A stretch of 64,000 nucleotides of DNA from Clostridiales bacterium (GCA_012735495.1 JAAYHD010000013.1:61984-125983), one strand, 5' to 3'; numbered from the stretch's first letter, positions 1-9,578 are shown. Program-made: numbers and translations. The notes: a model not told the origin generated them from the sequence alone.

Positions 1-33
1 TGATTTAATTAGATGTTGAGATCTTTGTACTTG

Positions 34-1641
34 CTAATCTATAAAGTTCATATACTTTACATAAAGCCCGTTAAAGTCCTCATCGTTTGACAGGCTTATT
101 TCCTGCGTCACTTCCAATATGAGAGCCACTTGCGCTTCAGCATTTTTATCGCAGATATATCTTACCGTTCCGTTTAGGGCGGTATTGCCGACAGCTCTTA
201 CCCTGCCCTTAAATTCCTTCGGCAGAAGGCCAATGGCCATAGCTTTATCAGCATCCATTTCGAATCCGAATCCACCGGCAAGATACACCGTATCAATATC
301 CCCGTAAGCTGCTCCATACCTTTTCAGCAGCACCTCAAGTCCGGCCCTTATGGCCGCCTTCGCCAGCTGGATCTCCCTGATGTCCTTCTGGGTCAGGACA
401 ATTTTACCGCTTTCCCCGTTTTCGACCAGGGGGTAGCCATTTTCAAAGCAGTCATCGCCAAGCAGTCCGGTCCCGTCAATAAATCCGGCCTTAAGCAGCT
501 CCGCAACAGCTTCTATAACCCCTGTTCCGCATATTCCTGCTGGCGGTTTGCCGTTAATGGTCTTTACCCGGCATTTTCCGTCCTCAATGCTTACACGGCA
601 TATGGCTCCCGGTATACTTCCGGTTCCGAACGTAATATTCCCGCCTTCAAACGCAGGCCCGGCCGCAGCGGAGGCCGCGAGAATCTTCTTATTATTGCCG
701 ATTACCATCTCGCCGTTCGTTCCCAGGTCAATCAGGATTTTTACCCTTTCATCACCGGCAAAACCGCACGCCAGCATTCCCGCCGCAATATCCCCTCCTA
801 TAAAAGCCGATATTCCCGGGAAAACAACAACGGGGATATTCCATTCAGAATCCTTAAGAAGCTCGGCATAAGTCGTGTATATGGTCTTAATGTTCACAGG
901 TGTATATGGATATACGCCCAAGGTGCTGCAGGAGTACCCCATTAACAGGTGAATCATTGCAGTATTGCCCGCTATTGCAATTTGCCCTATGTCCGGGCTA
1001 TGCTTCCGGCTCAGCCACCTGCCAAGGCCTGTTTTCAAATCATTAATTATGCTTTGCCTAAGTTCATCGCCCTGTCCGCGGTTAGCCCTTTCTATCCGGC
1101 TTATGACATCAGCCCCGTATTTCCTCTGGCTGTTTAGCGCCGAATAAGTATCAACTACTCCTCCGGTAACTTTATCGATTAGCTGCATGGCTATGGTTGT
1201 GGTCCCGATATCTATGCCTATTCCCAGTTTCATTTCAGGCATGTCAGTTTCCATGAGCCTGTTTTTGCTGTCATCTCTCTTATCATATGTGAGGTTTTCG
1301 GGTATATCCGCATCCGTTACAATATAATAATCCTGATTCTTATCAATGTCCAACTCAATTGTGCAGTCCGTAGCAGGGTATGCCGTGCAGGCAAGCCGGT
1401 ATCCGCTCTCAAGCTCGTCCCTTGAAAAAAAACTGTTATCTTCCCTGCTTACCGCAATATCACCTTCAAGCACCCTGATCCTGCATTTACCACAGGTACT
1501 TTTTCCCGCGCATGGGGAATCAATATGGACATTGCTCCCCGTAAGAGCATCCAGAATCGACTGCCCTCTCCTGCACGAAACAGCCATATGCTTACCTCTG
1601 TTTTTCACAATAATGGTTACCTGTGGCCCTGTCATCAGCAT
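34..1641 (-). CDS. 2Fe-2S ferredoxin/ASKHA-domain protein (RACo-like, DUF4445 family)
   Basis: The first 100 residues form a plant-type ferredoxin domain with cysteines at C44, C50, C53 and C85, the spacing expected for a 2Fe-2S cluster. From about residue 137 an actin-like ATPase fold follows, with glycine-rich phosphate loops (GIDIGTTT, DLGTNGEM, YLAGGFGF). This architecture is that of RACo, which reductively reactivates corrinoid proteins of methyltransferase systems using ATP. No corrinoid protein or methyltransferase is encoded in the window, so the partner is unknown. The likely cellular location is the cytoplasm. A ribosome site (AAGGGAGAG) sits 4 nt before the first ATG and about 10 nt before a second ATG two codons on, so the start may be at 1635. 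The family call is firm; the substrate is inference. Confidence 0.85.
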   Translation of the reverse strand: MLMTGPQVTIIVKNRGKHMAVSCRRGQSILDALTGSNVHIDSPCAGKSTCGKCRIRVLEGDIAVSREDNSFFSRDELESGYRLACTAYPATDCTIELDIDKNQDYYIVTDADIPENLTYDKRDDSKNRLMETDMPEMKLGIGIDIGTTTIAMQLIDKVTGGVVDTYSALNSQRKYGADVISRIERANRGQGDELRQSIINDLKTGLGRWLSRKHSPDIGQIAIAGNTAMIHLLMGYSCSTLGVYPYTPVNIKTIYTTYAELLKDSEWNIPVVVFPGISAFIGGDIAAGMLACGFAGDERVKILIDLGTNGEMVIGNNKKILAASAAAGPAFEGGNITFGTGSIPGAICRVSIEDGKCRVKTINGKPPAGICGTGVIEAVAELLKAGFIDGTGLLGDDCFENGYPLVENGESGKIVLTQKDIREIQLAKAAIRAGLEVLLKRYGAAYGDIDTVYLAGGFGFEMDADKAMAIGLLPKEFKGRVRAVGNTALNGTVRYICDKNAEAQVALILEVTQEISLSNDEDFNGLYVKYMNFID

Positions 1642-1828
1642 CTCTCTCCCTTAGCCATAACTTGCCTCTTTTTATACTAATTATACCATCTCTAACATAC
1701 CATTTTCCCATACTTTAATTCAATAAAAAAATCAGCTTATCACTTTACCCCATACGCAATCATAAGACTTTGAACCTTCAAAACGGACTTAGCAAAGGGT
1801 GAAAATACTCACCGAATAAGTGAATTAT

Positions 1829-1854
1829 AAAAAGAGGACCTGAATCCTCTTTTT
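1829..1854 (-). terminator. Intrinsic terminator of the GH5 gene
   Basis: A stem AAAAGAGGA/TCCTCTTTT with a short loop lies directly after the GH5 stop. On the minus strand it is followed by a T run. It would also work on plus-strand transcripts. Confidence 0.8.
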
Positions 1855-3211
1855 ATTTTCCATTCACTTTCGTGAAATCCCGTGTAGCTTGTATTTCCTG
1901 CATTGCAGCCAATACTTCCGGATTACCCCATGTTAATGTTATCCGGTTAAAGAAGTTGGTTGCGGAGCCTTGGACATCCCAATATATCGGACACATGCCA
2001 CGCTCGTATATTCCGCGTGTTACCTCAATCTCCCAAAGATCGGAGTATTTCTTTTCTTTTTTTGAACACATGCAGTATTCCCCTACAATAACCGGAATAC
2101 CCTTATCAACATAATTTTTTTTCATTAAATCCAACTGTGAATTCAATAATTCATAATCCTCCGGGGATCCCCACTCCCACTGAGCTTTGCCCCAGGATTC
2201 GTCTTTGGTCAGTGCGACCCACGTCCATGGGGTGTAATAATGTACGGAGATAGCGCAGCGGCCCATCGGGTCATCAGGCATTTTGGTCAGCCCATTGTTT
2301 GCATAGTCTATGTTTGTATAATAAGCCGAAATCAGCAAATGGCGCTCAGCGTTATTGCCACCCGAAGCACGAACTATGTCAACAAACCTTTGATTGATTC
2401 TGTTTAGGAGATCGAATGCCCTTTCCTTTTGCTCTTGGGTTCCGGTATACTGGTTCCATATCGCATCAAAGCCGGGCTCGTTCATTGATTCAAACATCAG
2501 GTAATCGTTATAATCCTTGAATCTTTCACTAACCTGCGTCCAGATGGCTTCATACTTTCTGAACCCCTCAGCTTCATCTACGGGGAACAGCTCTCCGATA
2601 AAACTGTCGTGATGAAGATTAATGATAGCATACATACCGTTGCCTATTACCCAGTCCACTACCTGCTGTATACGGTCCAGCCAAGCGGGGTCGATAACAT
2701 AATCCTCTGACATCATATTAGACCAGGTCACCGGAATACGCATTGTACGGAATCCAGCTTCCGCGTACGCCCTAATTATTTTTTCGGTAATAACGGGGCT
2801 GCCCCATGCCGTTTCGAAATTTCTTACTGTCTTGGGGTTAATCCAGTCGCCCGTTGCGTCAAAGGTATTCCCGAGATTTATACCTATTCCCATATCATAT
2901 ACTAACTCCATCGTTGTAATGTCACGCATGCTTCCTACTGGACTTTTAAGCTCGACAGGTGTTTCTGTTTCATCTGCGGCCTCGGTATCTGATGGATTAC
3001 CGGTTTCAGCAGTAACGGAAATTACGTCCTCCGTATCTGATGATGTGCCGGTTTCACCAGTGTCGGAAATTACGTCCTCCGTAATTGATGGCGTACCGGT
3101 TTCAGCAGTGTCGGAAGAGTCATTTTTTTCATCTCCTTTTCCGCACCCTGCCAAAAATGCTGCCGTCATAACAATCAGCATAAATAGTGATAACCATTTT
3201 TTCAGCCTCAT
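1853..3211 (-). CDS. GH5-family endoglucanase-like lipoprotein
   Basis: This 452-residue protein is a probable surface-anchored beta-1,4-glucanase. It begins with a lipoprotein signal ending in LAGC (lipidated C23). An acidic Thr/Ser-rich linker of about 65 residues follows, containing tandem 16-residue repeats. A GH5 TIM barrel runs from about residue 95 to the end. The GH5 marks are GINLGNTFDA near 109, the paired histidines at 200-201, acid/base E245 in NEP, and nucleophile E378 in VGEY. No carbohydrate-binding or dockerin module is present. AGGAGG lies 7 nt before the ATG. The gene has its own promoter and terminator. Cellulase is likely, but xyloglucanase or mannanase activity cannot be excluded within GH5. 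Confidence 0.88.
   Translation of the reverse strand: MRLKKWLSLFMLIVMTAAFLAGCGKGDEKNDSSDTAETGTPSITEDVISDTGETGTSSDTEDVISVTAETGNPSDTEAADETETPVELKSPVGSMRDITTMELVYDMGIGINLGNTFDATGDWINPKTVRNFETAWGSPVITEKIIRAYAEAGFRTMRIPVTWSNMMSEDYVIDPAWLDRIQQVVDWVIGNGMYAIINLHHDSFIGELFPVDEAEGFRKYEAIWTQVSERFKDYNDYLMFESMNEPGFDAIWNQYTGTQEQKERAFDLLNRINQRFVDIVRASGGNNAERHLLISAYYTNIDYANNGLTKMPDDPMGRCAISVHYYTPWTWVALTKDESWGKAQWEWGSPEDYELLNSQLDLMKKNYVDKGIPVIVGEYCMCSKKEKKYSDLWEIEVTRGIYERGMCPIYWDVQGSATNFFNRITLTWGNPEVLAAMQEIQATRDFTKVNGK
2981..3117 (-). repeat. 48-bp tandem repeat in the GH5 linker
   Basis: Units begin at 3001, 3049 and 3097 (the last partial), each 48 bp and so 16 codons. A further partial unit ends at 3000. 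They encode acidic ETG-x-x-(S/I)-TEDVIS-type linker repeats. The near identity at DNA level suggests recent duplication or slippage. Confidence 0.85.
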
Positions 3212-3321
3212 ATAAATCCTCCTATATCATTTATTCCCATGTTTGAATGGGCAGCAGGCAACCTTTTGGTTTGATGATTAAATATGTTCATGTATCCAAA
3301 CGAAAAAGCCATTTACACAGA

Positions 3322-3349
3322 ATTATAAGTTTTTATACTCTATTGTCTA
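3322..3349 (-). promoter_or_regulatory. Predicted sigma-A promoter of the GH5 gene
   Basis: On the minus strand there is TAGACA, a 16-bp spacer, then a perfect TATAAT. This gives a leader of about 105 nt before the GH5 ATG. The remainder of the 3212-3456 interval is AT-rich, with no gene and no other clear signal. Confidence 0.6.
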
Positions 3350-3456
3350 TTAAAAAATCAGTAATAAAAGAATAAAAAATCGGCTGTCATGGATGATTAT
3401 ACTTTTATCTGTTATCTTTTTCCATTTACTTTGCAGTATGACAAGGCGAATATATA

Positions 3457-3494
3457 AAAACTCCCCAAAGCCTTTACAGCTTTGGGGAGTTTTC
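3457..3494 (-). terminator. Intrinsic terminator of ppdK
   Basis: The stem CTCCCCAAAGC/GCTTTGGGGAG with a 7-nt loop is followed by TTTTTATAT on the minus strand, 47 nt after the ppdK stop. Confidence 0.9.
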
Positions 3495-3540
3495 TATGCT
3501 TTTAGCAATTTTCCTGCCTTTTAGTCAAGCAATAGCCCTA

Positions 3541-6165
3541 TTATTTATTATTCTTAATTGCTGCCTGGGCTGCTGCCAGTCTTGCAATCGGTACCCTGAA
3601 CGGTGAGCAGGATACATAGTTTAATCCAACCTTGTGGCAGAACTCGATGGTTGAAGGATCTCCGCCATGCTCGCCGCAGATACCAAGCTTAAGATCCGGT
3701 TTGGTTGAACGGCCTTTTTCAACAGCCATCTTAACCAGCTGGCCTACACCGTCCTGGTCAAGCTTTGCAAACGGATCGAACTCGTAAATCTTGTTCTTGT
3801 AGTAAGAATCCAGGAACTTGCCGGTATCGTCACGGGAGAAGCCGAAGGTCATCTGTGTAAGGTCGTTTGTTCCGAAGGAGAAGAACTCAGCTTCTTCTGC
3901 GATTTCATCGGCAACCACGCAGGCGCGAGGAATCTCAATCATTGTACCTACATGGTATTCAATGTCGGAGCCCATTTCCTTCTTGACTGCTTCTGCCGTC
4001 TCAACTACGACTTCCTTGACAAACTGAAGCTCCTTCCTTTCACCTACCAGCGGGATCATGATCTCAGGCACAATGTCATAACCTTTTTCATTTTTAATCT
4101 CAATTGCTGCCTCCATAACCGCCCTGGTCTGCATTCTTGCGATCTCAGGATAGGTTACGGCAAGACGGCATCCCCTGTGTCCCATCATGGGGTTAAACTC
4201 ATGCAGTTCATCACAGGTGGCTTTAACCTCTTCGAATGTAAGTCCCATTTCCTTGGCCAGATCCGCAATATCCTCAGGATCCGTAGGAACGAACTCATGC
4301 AGCGGAGGATCCAGGAAACGGATTGTAACCGGTCTTCCTTCCATAACCTCATATATGGCTTTAAAGTCATTCTTCTGGAAAGGTATAAGCTCGTTAAGAG
4401 CAGCTTCTCTTGCCTCTACGGTCTTGCTTAAGATCATCTTCCTGATCTTAGGTATTCTCTCGGGCTCGAAGAACATATGCTCGGTTCTGCAAAGACCGAT
4501 ACCTTCCGCACCGAACTTAACGGCATTAGCTGCGTCAACCGGCGTATCGGCGTTTGTTCTGACCTTGAGGGTTCTGATCTCGTCGGCCCATTTCATAATT
4601 CTCTCAAAGTTGCCGCTGATTGAAGCTTCAACGGTCTTGACATCGCCAAGATAAATCTTTCCTGTTGAACCGTCAAGGGAGATATAATCTCCTTCTTTAA
4701 TTGTATATCCGCCTAATGTGAAATACTTCTGTTCTTCATTGATCTTTATTTCACCACATCCGGATACACAGCATGTACCCATACCGCGGGCAACAACCGC
4801 AGCGTGGGATGTCATACCGCCGCGAACCGTCAGTATACCCTGGGAAGCATGCATACCCTCAATATCCTCGGGTGATGTCTCAAGACGGACGAGTATAACC
4901 CTTTCGCCTCTCTCCTTAGCCTTTACGGCATCCTCCGCAGTAAAGTAAACCTTGCCTGCCGCAGCACCCGGTGATGCGGGAAGAGCACTGCCGATCTGCA
5001 CTGCAGCCTTAAGTGCGGCCGGATCAAATGTAGGATGCAATAACTGATCCAGGGACTTGGCATCAATTCTCATGATGGCCTCTTCCTTGGTAATCTTTCC
5101 TTCGTCAACAAGGTCGCACGCAATCTTGAGAGCTGCTGCCGCCGTTCTCTTGCCGTTGCGTGTCTGAAGGAAGTAAAGCTTCCTGTTCTCTATGGTGAAC
5201 TCCATATCCTGCATGTCTTTGTAGTGATTCTCAAGAAGGTTTGCAATTCTCAAGAATTCCTGGTATACCTCGGGCATATCCTGCTCAAGCTGGCTGATGG
5301 GATTCGGTGTCCTGATACCGGCAACAACATCCTCACCCTGGGCATTAATCAGGTACTCACCATAGATCTTTGCCTCGCCTGTAGCAGGATTACGGGTGAA
5401 TGCGACGCCTGTTCCGGAGGTATCTCCCATGTTTCCGAATACCATGGCCTGTACGTTAACGGCTGTACCCCAATCTCCGGGTATGTCATTCATTCTTCTG
5501 TAGTAGATGGCACGCGGATTGTCCCAGGAACGGAATACGGCTTTAACAGCCTCAATTAACTGTACCTCGGGATTCTGAGGGAAGTCTGTTCCCTTCTCTT
5601 CTTTATATATAGCCTTGAATCTGACAATAACCTCCTTCAGGTCATCCGCTGTCAGATCGCTGTCATACTTAACTCCCTTTGCTTCCTTGATTTCATCCAG
5701 GACTTTTTCAAACTTCGGCTTGGGTACCTCCATAACGACATCGGAAAACATCTGGATAAACCTTCTGTAGGAGTCATATGCAAATCTCGGATTATTGGTC
5801 TTCTTTGCAAAACCCTCAACAACTACATCATTAAGACCGAGGTTAAGAATTGTATCCATCATACCGGGCATTGATACTCTTGCGCCGGAACGGACGGAAA
5901 CCAGCAAGGGATTCTCGGGATCACCAAACTTCTTTCCTTCCTTTTCCTCAAGCTTTCTCAATGCGTCGAAAATCTGATTCTTGATTTCATCCTTTATTAC
6001 CTTGCCGCTGTTGTAATAATCTGTACAAGCTTCCGTTGTAACCGTAAATCCTTGGGGAATGGGTAGTCCCAGGTTCGTCATTTCAGCCAGGTTGGCGCCC
6101 TTTCCTCCAAGAAGGTTTCTCATGTCGGCACTGCCTTCATTAAACATATAAACCCATTTTGTCAT
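3541..6165 (-). CDS. ppdK: Pyruvate, phosphate dikinase
   Basis: This enzyme interconverts pyruvate + ATP + Pi with PEP + AMP + PPi. It is 874 residues, the usual length of bacterial PPDK. The N-terminal nucleotide-binding domain opens with VYMFNEGSADMRNLLGGKGA. The swivelling phosphohistidine domain carries GGMTSHAA (histidine near residue 455). The C-terminal PEP/pyruvate barrel ends with GICGEHGGD containing the catalytic cysteine. AGGAGG lies before the ATG. It follows glyS on the same strand. With pyruvate kinase and a proton-pumping pyrophosphatase in the same window, it fits pyrophosphate-linked glycolysis, where it may run in the ATP-forming direction. Confidence 0.98.
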   Translation of the reverse strand: MTKWVYMFNEGSADMRNLLGGKGANLAEMTNLGLPIPQGFTVTTEACTDYYNSGKVIKDEIKNQIFDALRKLEEKEGKKFGDPENPLLVSVRSGARVSMPGMMDTILNLGLNDVVVEGFAKKTNNPRFAYDSYRRFIQMFSDVVMEVPKPKFEKVLDEIKEAKGVKYDSDLTADDLKEVIVRFKAIYKEEKGTDFPQNPEVQLIEAVKAVFRSWDNPRAIYYRRMNDIPGDWGTAVNVQAMVFGNMGDTSGTGVAFTRNPATGEAKIYGEYLINAQGEDVVAGIRTPNPISQLEQDMPEVYQEFLRIANLLENHYKDMQDMEFTIENRKLYFLQTRNGKRTAAAALKIACDLVDEGKITKEEAIMRIDAKSLDQLLHPTFDPAALKAAVQIGSALPASPGAAAGKVYFTAEDAVKAKERGERVILVRLETSPEDIEGMHASQGILTVRGGMTSHAAVVARGMGTCCVSGCGEIKINEEQKYFTLGGYTIKEGDYISLDGSTGKIYLGDVKTVEASISGNFERIMKWADEIRTLKVRTNADTPVDAANAVKFGAEGIGLCRTEHMFFEPERIPKIRKMILSKTVEAREAALNELIPFQKNDFKAIYEVMEGRPVTIRFLDPPLHEFVPTDPEDIADLAKEMGLTFEEVKATCDELHEFNPMMGHRGCRLAVTYPEIARMQTRAVMEAAIEIKNEKGYDIVPEIMIPLVGERKELQFVKEVVVETAEAVKKEMGSDIEYHVGTMIEIPRACVVADEIAEEAEFFSFGTNDLTQMTFGFSRDDTGKFLDSYYKNKIYEFDPFAKLDQDGVGQLVKMAVEKGRSTKPDLKLGICGEHGGDPSTIEFCHKVGLNYVSCSPFRVPIARLAAAQAAIKNNK

Positions 6166-6230
6166 TTTGTGTTTGCCTCCTATTTTTCTTTCTATTCTTG
6201 ATCCGTTTTAATAATTGTGTTTTTATATCA

Positions 6231-6259
6231 CGGATATCATTGATAAATGAAACAGTCAA
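6231..6259 (-). promoter_or_regulatory. Possible ppdK promoter
   Basis: TTGACT, a 17-bp spacer and TATCCG preceded by TGA lie about 70 nt upstream of the ATG. A second possibility is an extended -10 TGTTATAAT at 6297-6305. No terminator separates glyS from ppdK clearly. Confidence 0.35.
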
Positions 6260-6335
6260 AATATGGCATTTTCCCCTGTTTCAGAGTCCAGCTAGCATTA
6301 TAACACATGTGGCATGAAAATGAAAAGCATTTTTT

Positions 6336-7724
6336 CTAAAAATTGAGCTTGTTATCAAAATATGCCTTCAGGTCTTCTATTTTTATCCTTTCCTGCTGCA
6401 TTGTATCCCTGTCGCGGACAGTAACACAGCCATCGGTCTCGGAATCAAAGTCGTATGTTACGCAGAAAGGTGTGCCTATTTCATCCTGCCTGCGGTAGCG
6501 TCTGCCGATATTTCCCCTGTCATCATATTCACAATTATAATATTTGCACAGCTCAAGATAAATTTTTTCAGCCGGCTCCGCAAGTTTCTTTGACAGCGGA
6601 AGGACGCCGATCTTGACCGGAGCAATGGCGGGATGAAAATGAAGAACCGTACGCACGTCTCCATCCTCAAGCTCCTCTTCGTCATAAGCGGAGCATAAAA
6701 ACGCAAGGAAAAGGCGCTCAACACCGACCGACGGCTCGATAACATACGGAACATACCTTACCTGCTTGTCGTCATCAAAGTAGCTTAAGTCTTCCCTGGA
6801 CACGTTCTGGTGCTGAGTCAGGTCATAATCCGTACGGTCCGCAATACCCCACAGCTCGCCCCATCCGAACGGGAACATAAACTCGATGTCGGTGGTCGCC
6901 TTGCTGTAGAAGGCAAGCTCCGCGGGATCATGGTCCCTTACTCTTATTTCTTCATCCTTAAGGCCCAGGCTCTTAAGCCAATCTATACAGAACTTCTTCC
7001 AGTATGCAAACCACTCAAGGTCCGTATCCGGTTCACAGAAGAATTCCAGCTCCATCTGCTCGAACTCCCTTGTGCGGAAAATGAAGTTGCCGGGAGTTAT
7101 TTCATTGCGGAATGATTTACCTATCTGGCCTATGCCAAACGGTATCTTCTTCCTGGATGTCCTCTGAACATTCTTGAAATTCACGAATATTCCCTGTGCC
7201 GTTTCTGGCCTGAGATAAACCACATTCTTGGAGTCCTCGGTAACTCCCTGGAATGTCTTGAACATAAGATTAAAGTTGCGTATATCGGTAAAATTATGCT
7301 TGCCGCAGGTCGGGCAGGCAATCTTATTATCGTCAATATACTTCTTCATCTCCTCGTGGGACATGGCGTCAATGGGTTTTTCCAATTGAATGCCGTTCTT
7401 TTTAATATATTCCTCAATAATCTGGTCGGCACGAAAACGCTCGTGGCACTCTTTGCAGTCCATAAGCGGGTCTGAAAAGCCCTGCAGGTGTCCGGATGCC
7501 ACCCATGTCTGGGAGTTCATGATTATTGCGCTGTCAATACCAACGTTATAAGGGTTCTCCTGGATGAATTTCTTCCACCATGCCCTTTTAATGTTGTTTT
7601 TCAGTTCCACTCCCAAATTGCCGTAATCCCATGAATTTGCCAGCCCGCCGTATATCTCCGAACCCGGATACACAAATCCCCTGGCCTTTGCCAAGGCCAC
7701 TACCTTGTCCATTGTCTTTTCCAT
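6336..7724 (-). CDS. glyS: Glycyl-tRNA synthetase (dimeric type)
   Basis: It charges tRNA-Gly in the cytoplasm. The 462-residue single-chain class II enzyme is the alpha2 type, not the GlyQ/GlyS tetramer. Class II motif 2 is seen as FRNE (205-208) with RTREF (217-221), preceded by [11 protein letters not shown] near 170. Motif 3 is [13 protein letters not shown]. Two CxxC pairs (C90/C93 and C137/C140) probably bind zinc. AGAGAGGATAGT precedes the ATG. The order recO - lipoprotein - glyS - ppdK on one strand matches the common Firmicutes era-recO-glyS neighbourhood, with one lipoprotein gene inserted. Confidence 0.97.
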   Translation of the reverse strand: MEKTMDKVVALAKARGFVYPGSEIYGGLANSWDYGNLGVELKNNIKRAWWKKFIQENPYNVGIDSAIIMNSQTWVASGHLQGFSDPLMDCKECHERFRADQIIEEYIKKNGIQLEKPIDAMSHEEMKKYIDDNKIACPTCGKHNFTDIRNFNLMFKTFQGVTEDSKNVVYLRPETAQGIFVNFKNVQRTSRKKIPFGIGQIGKSFRNEITPGNFIFRTREFEQMELEFFCEPDTDLEWFAYWKKFCIDWLKSLGLKDEEIRVRDHDPAELAFYSKATTDIEFMFPFGWGELWGIADRTDYDLTQHQNVSREDLSYFDDDKQVRYVPYVIEPSVGVERLFLAFLCSAYDEEELEDGDVRTVLHFHPAIAPVKIGVLPLSKKLAEPAEKIYLELCKYYNCEYDDRGNIGRRYRRQDEIGTPFCVTYDFDSETDGCVTVRDRDTMQQERIKIEDLKAYFDNKLNF

Positions 7725-7766
7725 ACTATCCTCTCTTTCGTCGCTTATGTCTGAACATAATTATTA

Positions 7767-7783
7767 AAACCCTTTCCGGGTTT
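7767..7783 (-). terminator. Weak intrinsic terminator after the 7.8-kb lipoprotein
   Basis: AAACCC-GGAAA-GGGTTT is followed by TTAATAATTAT on the minus strand, between the lipoprotein stop and the glyS start. The stem is only 6 bp and the tail is interrupted, so read-through is likely. Confidence 0.45.
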
Positions 7784-7798
7784 ATTCTCCGGTTTGGT

Positions 7799-8398
7799 CT
7801 ACTGCCTATATATAACCACCGTCATATCATCACCGGTGCTTTTTACCCTGTTTTTGTCCAAAAGCTCGGCATTTTGGCTGTAGAATTTGATATCGCCTTC
7901 AACTATTATTTCATATGGCTCATACAGAACCAAGACCTGGTTTTTCTTGTTTTTAAAAGCCTTTTCCCTATCAACCACCGTATCCTTTTTCGCATCAACA
8001 TACTGTGAAGGCAACTCAAGAGCAACATTTTCCGCAGCCGCATTGAAATATGCCGCCGGGACATCGTTGAACGCGCTGTAATGGGCCATCTTGGAATATC
8101 CCAGGATTAATACCACCTTGCCGTTTACCAGCTTAAGCTCTTCTATGGTGACTTCCTTGCCGCCTGCTTTTTTATTATACTCATTTACTTCCTGCGCAAC
8201 GAACTCATTAAGCTCTCCCAGGTTGTAATAGCTTTTATCAAAATCCTCAACAATGGCGGCATAAAGGCTGCCATTGCGTTTTACCAGTATCGTGTTGAAC
8301 GTAATATTATCAGCGGTAATAAATAACTCTTCCTTTGAACAGCTTCCAAGCAAAAGAATAAATAATACCGAGATCATGCAAATAAGTACCCTTTTCAT
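7799..8398 (-). CDS. Uncharacterised lipoprotein
   Basis: I do not recognise a family. The start was moved 7 codons inward to the ATG at 8398 because GGAGGG lies just before it. The resulting 199-residue protein has a lipoprotein signal ending LLGSC (C20). The mature part is mixed alpha/beta with many acidic and basic residues. It has one conspicuous run of lysines and asparagines around FKNKKNQV and no obvious catalytic motif. It should sit on the outer face of the membrane. It lies between recO and glyS on the same strand, with a weak hairpin behind it. A role as an anchored ligand-binding or spore/envelope protein would be guesswork. Confidence 0.8.
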   Translation of the reverse strand: MKRVLICMISVLFILLLGSCSKEELFITADNITFNTILVKRNGSLYAAIVEDFDKSYYNLGELNEFVAQEVNEYNKKAGGKEVTIEELKLVNGKVVLILGYSKMAHYSAFNDVPAAYFNAAAENVALELPSQYVDAKKDTVVDREKAFKNKKNQVLVLYEPYEIIVEGDIKFYSQNAELLDKNRVKSTGDDMTVVIYRQ

Positions 8399-8512
8399 AA
8401 AGATCCCTCCACGGAGCATGATGAGTTCATACCATTTTAACCTTAAAGGAAGATATTTTCAACTCATTAATAAAAAAACAATAGAATACTGCTTTTTATT
8501 ACACCATATTTT

Positions 8513-9259
8513 TTATTTTGTCAAGGTCTGAATCAATTCATTTGACTTAAATTCATAATCAATATAATGCCTGATATATCGACGGGCACAGCTTTCGAGC
8601 TCGTTCTGCACTTCGGAGCTGACCTTGAAGGTATATAACTTCTCCACTTCCTTTGACATTATGTACTGCAGCGTATATACCGACGAGGTGCCAAGCTTTA
8701 TCGCCGTCCGGTCTTCAGTTATGCAGTCTTCGCACAGTAATCCTCCGCAGCTTGCGGAAAATGAGTAACCGGCTTCGGTTTTTCCGCATTTAACGCATTC
8801 GAATACCTGGGGAGCCAATCCGCTCAGCGCAGCAATTTTAAATTCAAATACAATCCTGATTGTCCGAAGCTCTATGGTTCCTTTTGCCACAGCCCGCAGT
8901 GTCTGGTAAAGGAGCTTTAATATTTCCTTCTCGTCGTTGTTTTCCTTTGTTATATGGTCTGCAAATTCGCAAAAATACATACCGTAATATACTTTTTCTA
9001 TATCTTCTCTAAGCTCGGGGAAGTAATTGGATATTTCAGCAGAAGTAACCGTAAATGAAGATTTCCCTGCAAATAAAGAAAACTCTCCGAAGGAAAACGG
9101 CTGGCTGCATGCCAACAAGGCGCTGTTCGGTCTTCTTGCGCCTTTGGCAAATGCCGATATTTTACCAATCTCCTTTGTCAGAATAACCAAGCGCTTATCA
9201 TAGTCTCCAACCGGCATGGCCGATAGAACCATTCCCGTCACGGTTATTGATGCCGGCAT
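8513..9259 (-). CDS. recO: DNA repair protein RecO
   Basis: RecO anneals ssDNA and helps load RecA with RecR in the RecF pathway. I start it at ATG 9259 (MPASITVTGMVLS), because the OB-fold of the family begins there and AAGGTGG sits 5 nt upstream. Open frame continues upstream, but those 43 codons belong to the overlapping yqzL. The product is 248 residues: OB fold (1-80), helical domain, and a four-cysteine zinc site (CVKC, then CGGLLCEDC). It overlaps yqzL by 62 nt in another frame and lies downstream of era, as in many Firmicutes. Confidence 0.95.
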   Translation of the reverse strand: MPASITVTGMVLSAMPVGDYDKRLVILTKEIGKISAFAKGARRPNSALLACSQPFSFGEFSLFAGKSSFTVTSAEISNYFPELREDIEKVYYGMYFCEFADHITKENNDEKEILKLLYQTLRAVAKGTIELRTIRIVFEFKIAALSGLAPQVFECVKCGKTEAGYSFSASCGGLLCEDCITEDRTAIKLGTSSVYTLQYIMSKEVEKLYTFKVSSEVQNELESCARRYIRHYIDYEFKSNELIQTLTK

Positions 9260-9398
9260 CCAATCCACCTTCCTCTTGGCCGTCCGCCTCACTGTCGAAG
9301 TCCTTAATACCCTCTTCCCTGGTACATGCGATGTAGTTAAGATAATCATCAATTCTTCCTGTCCTGATGAAATCCTTCCAGTAATCAATACTCTTCAT
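9198..9398 (-). CDS. yqzL: YqzL family small protein
   Basis: This 66-residue protein starts MKSIDYWKDFIRTGRIDDYLNY, matching the short YqzL family (W-x-x-F-x-x-T-G-x-x-x-x-Y-L-x-Y). That family is classically encoded between era and recO in Firmicutes. GGGGGC lies before the ATG. Its last 20 codons overlap the recO start in a different frame, so the two are probably translationally coupled. The acidic/glycine-rich tail after residue 30 is longer than the core family, probably because the stop lies inside recO. Function is unknown in the family. Confidence 0.75.
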   Translation of the reverse strand: MKSIDYWKDFIRTGRIDDYLNYIACTREEGIKDFDSEADGQEEGGLDAGINNRDGNGSIGHAGWRL

Positions 9399-9464
9399 AA
9401 ATGAGCCCCCTAACCATGATTTTATGCTTGTTTTTCCTCATATATTATTTTTCCCATCTTGCGC

Positions 9465-9485
9465 TTTTCTAAACCGGTTAGAAAA
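9465..9485. repeat. Short inverted repeat upstream of yqzL-recO
   Basis: TTTTCTAA-ACCGG-TTAGAAAA is a perfect 8-bp inverted repeat in the 180-bp gap between era and yqzL. It could be an operator or a weak hairpin. No T run follows. Confidence 0.4.
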
Positions 9486-9578
9486 TCCCATTTTTATTTA
9501 AATTATCCGGACCCGACAGTAACGTGCTGTGAAATCATTGGCGGTTTTATCAGCATTGACAAGTATAAAAAAGGCTTA

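Noticed and set aside
3001..3117. The repeats in the GH5 gene as a CRISPR-like array
   Set aside because: They are contiguous, in frame and encode a linker, with no spacers.
9260..9388. 43-codon N-terminal extension of recO
   Set aside because: The RecO OB fold starts at MPASITVTG with its own AAGGTGG. The upstream bases encode YqzL in another frame.
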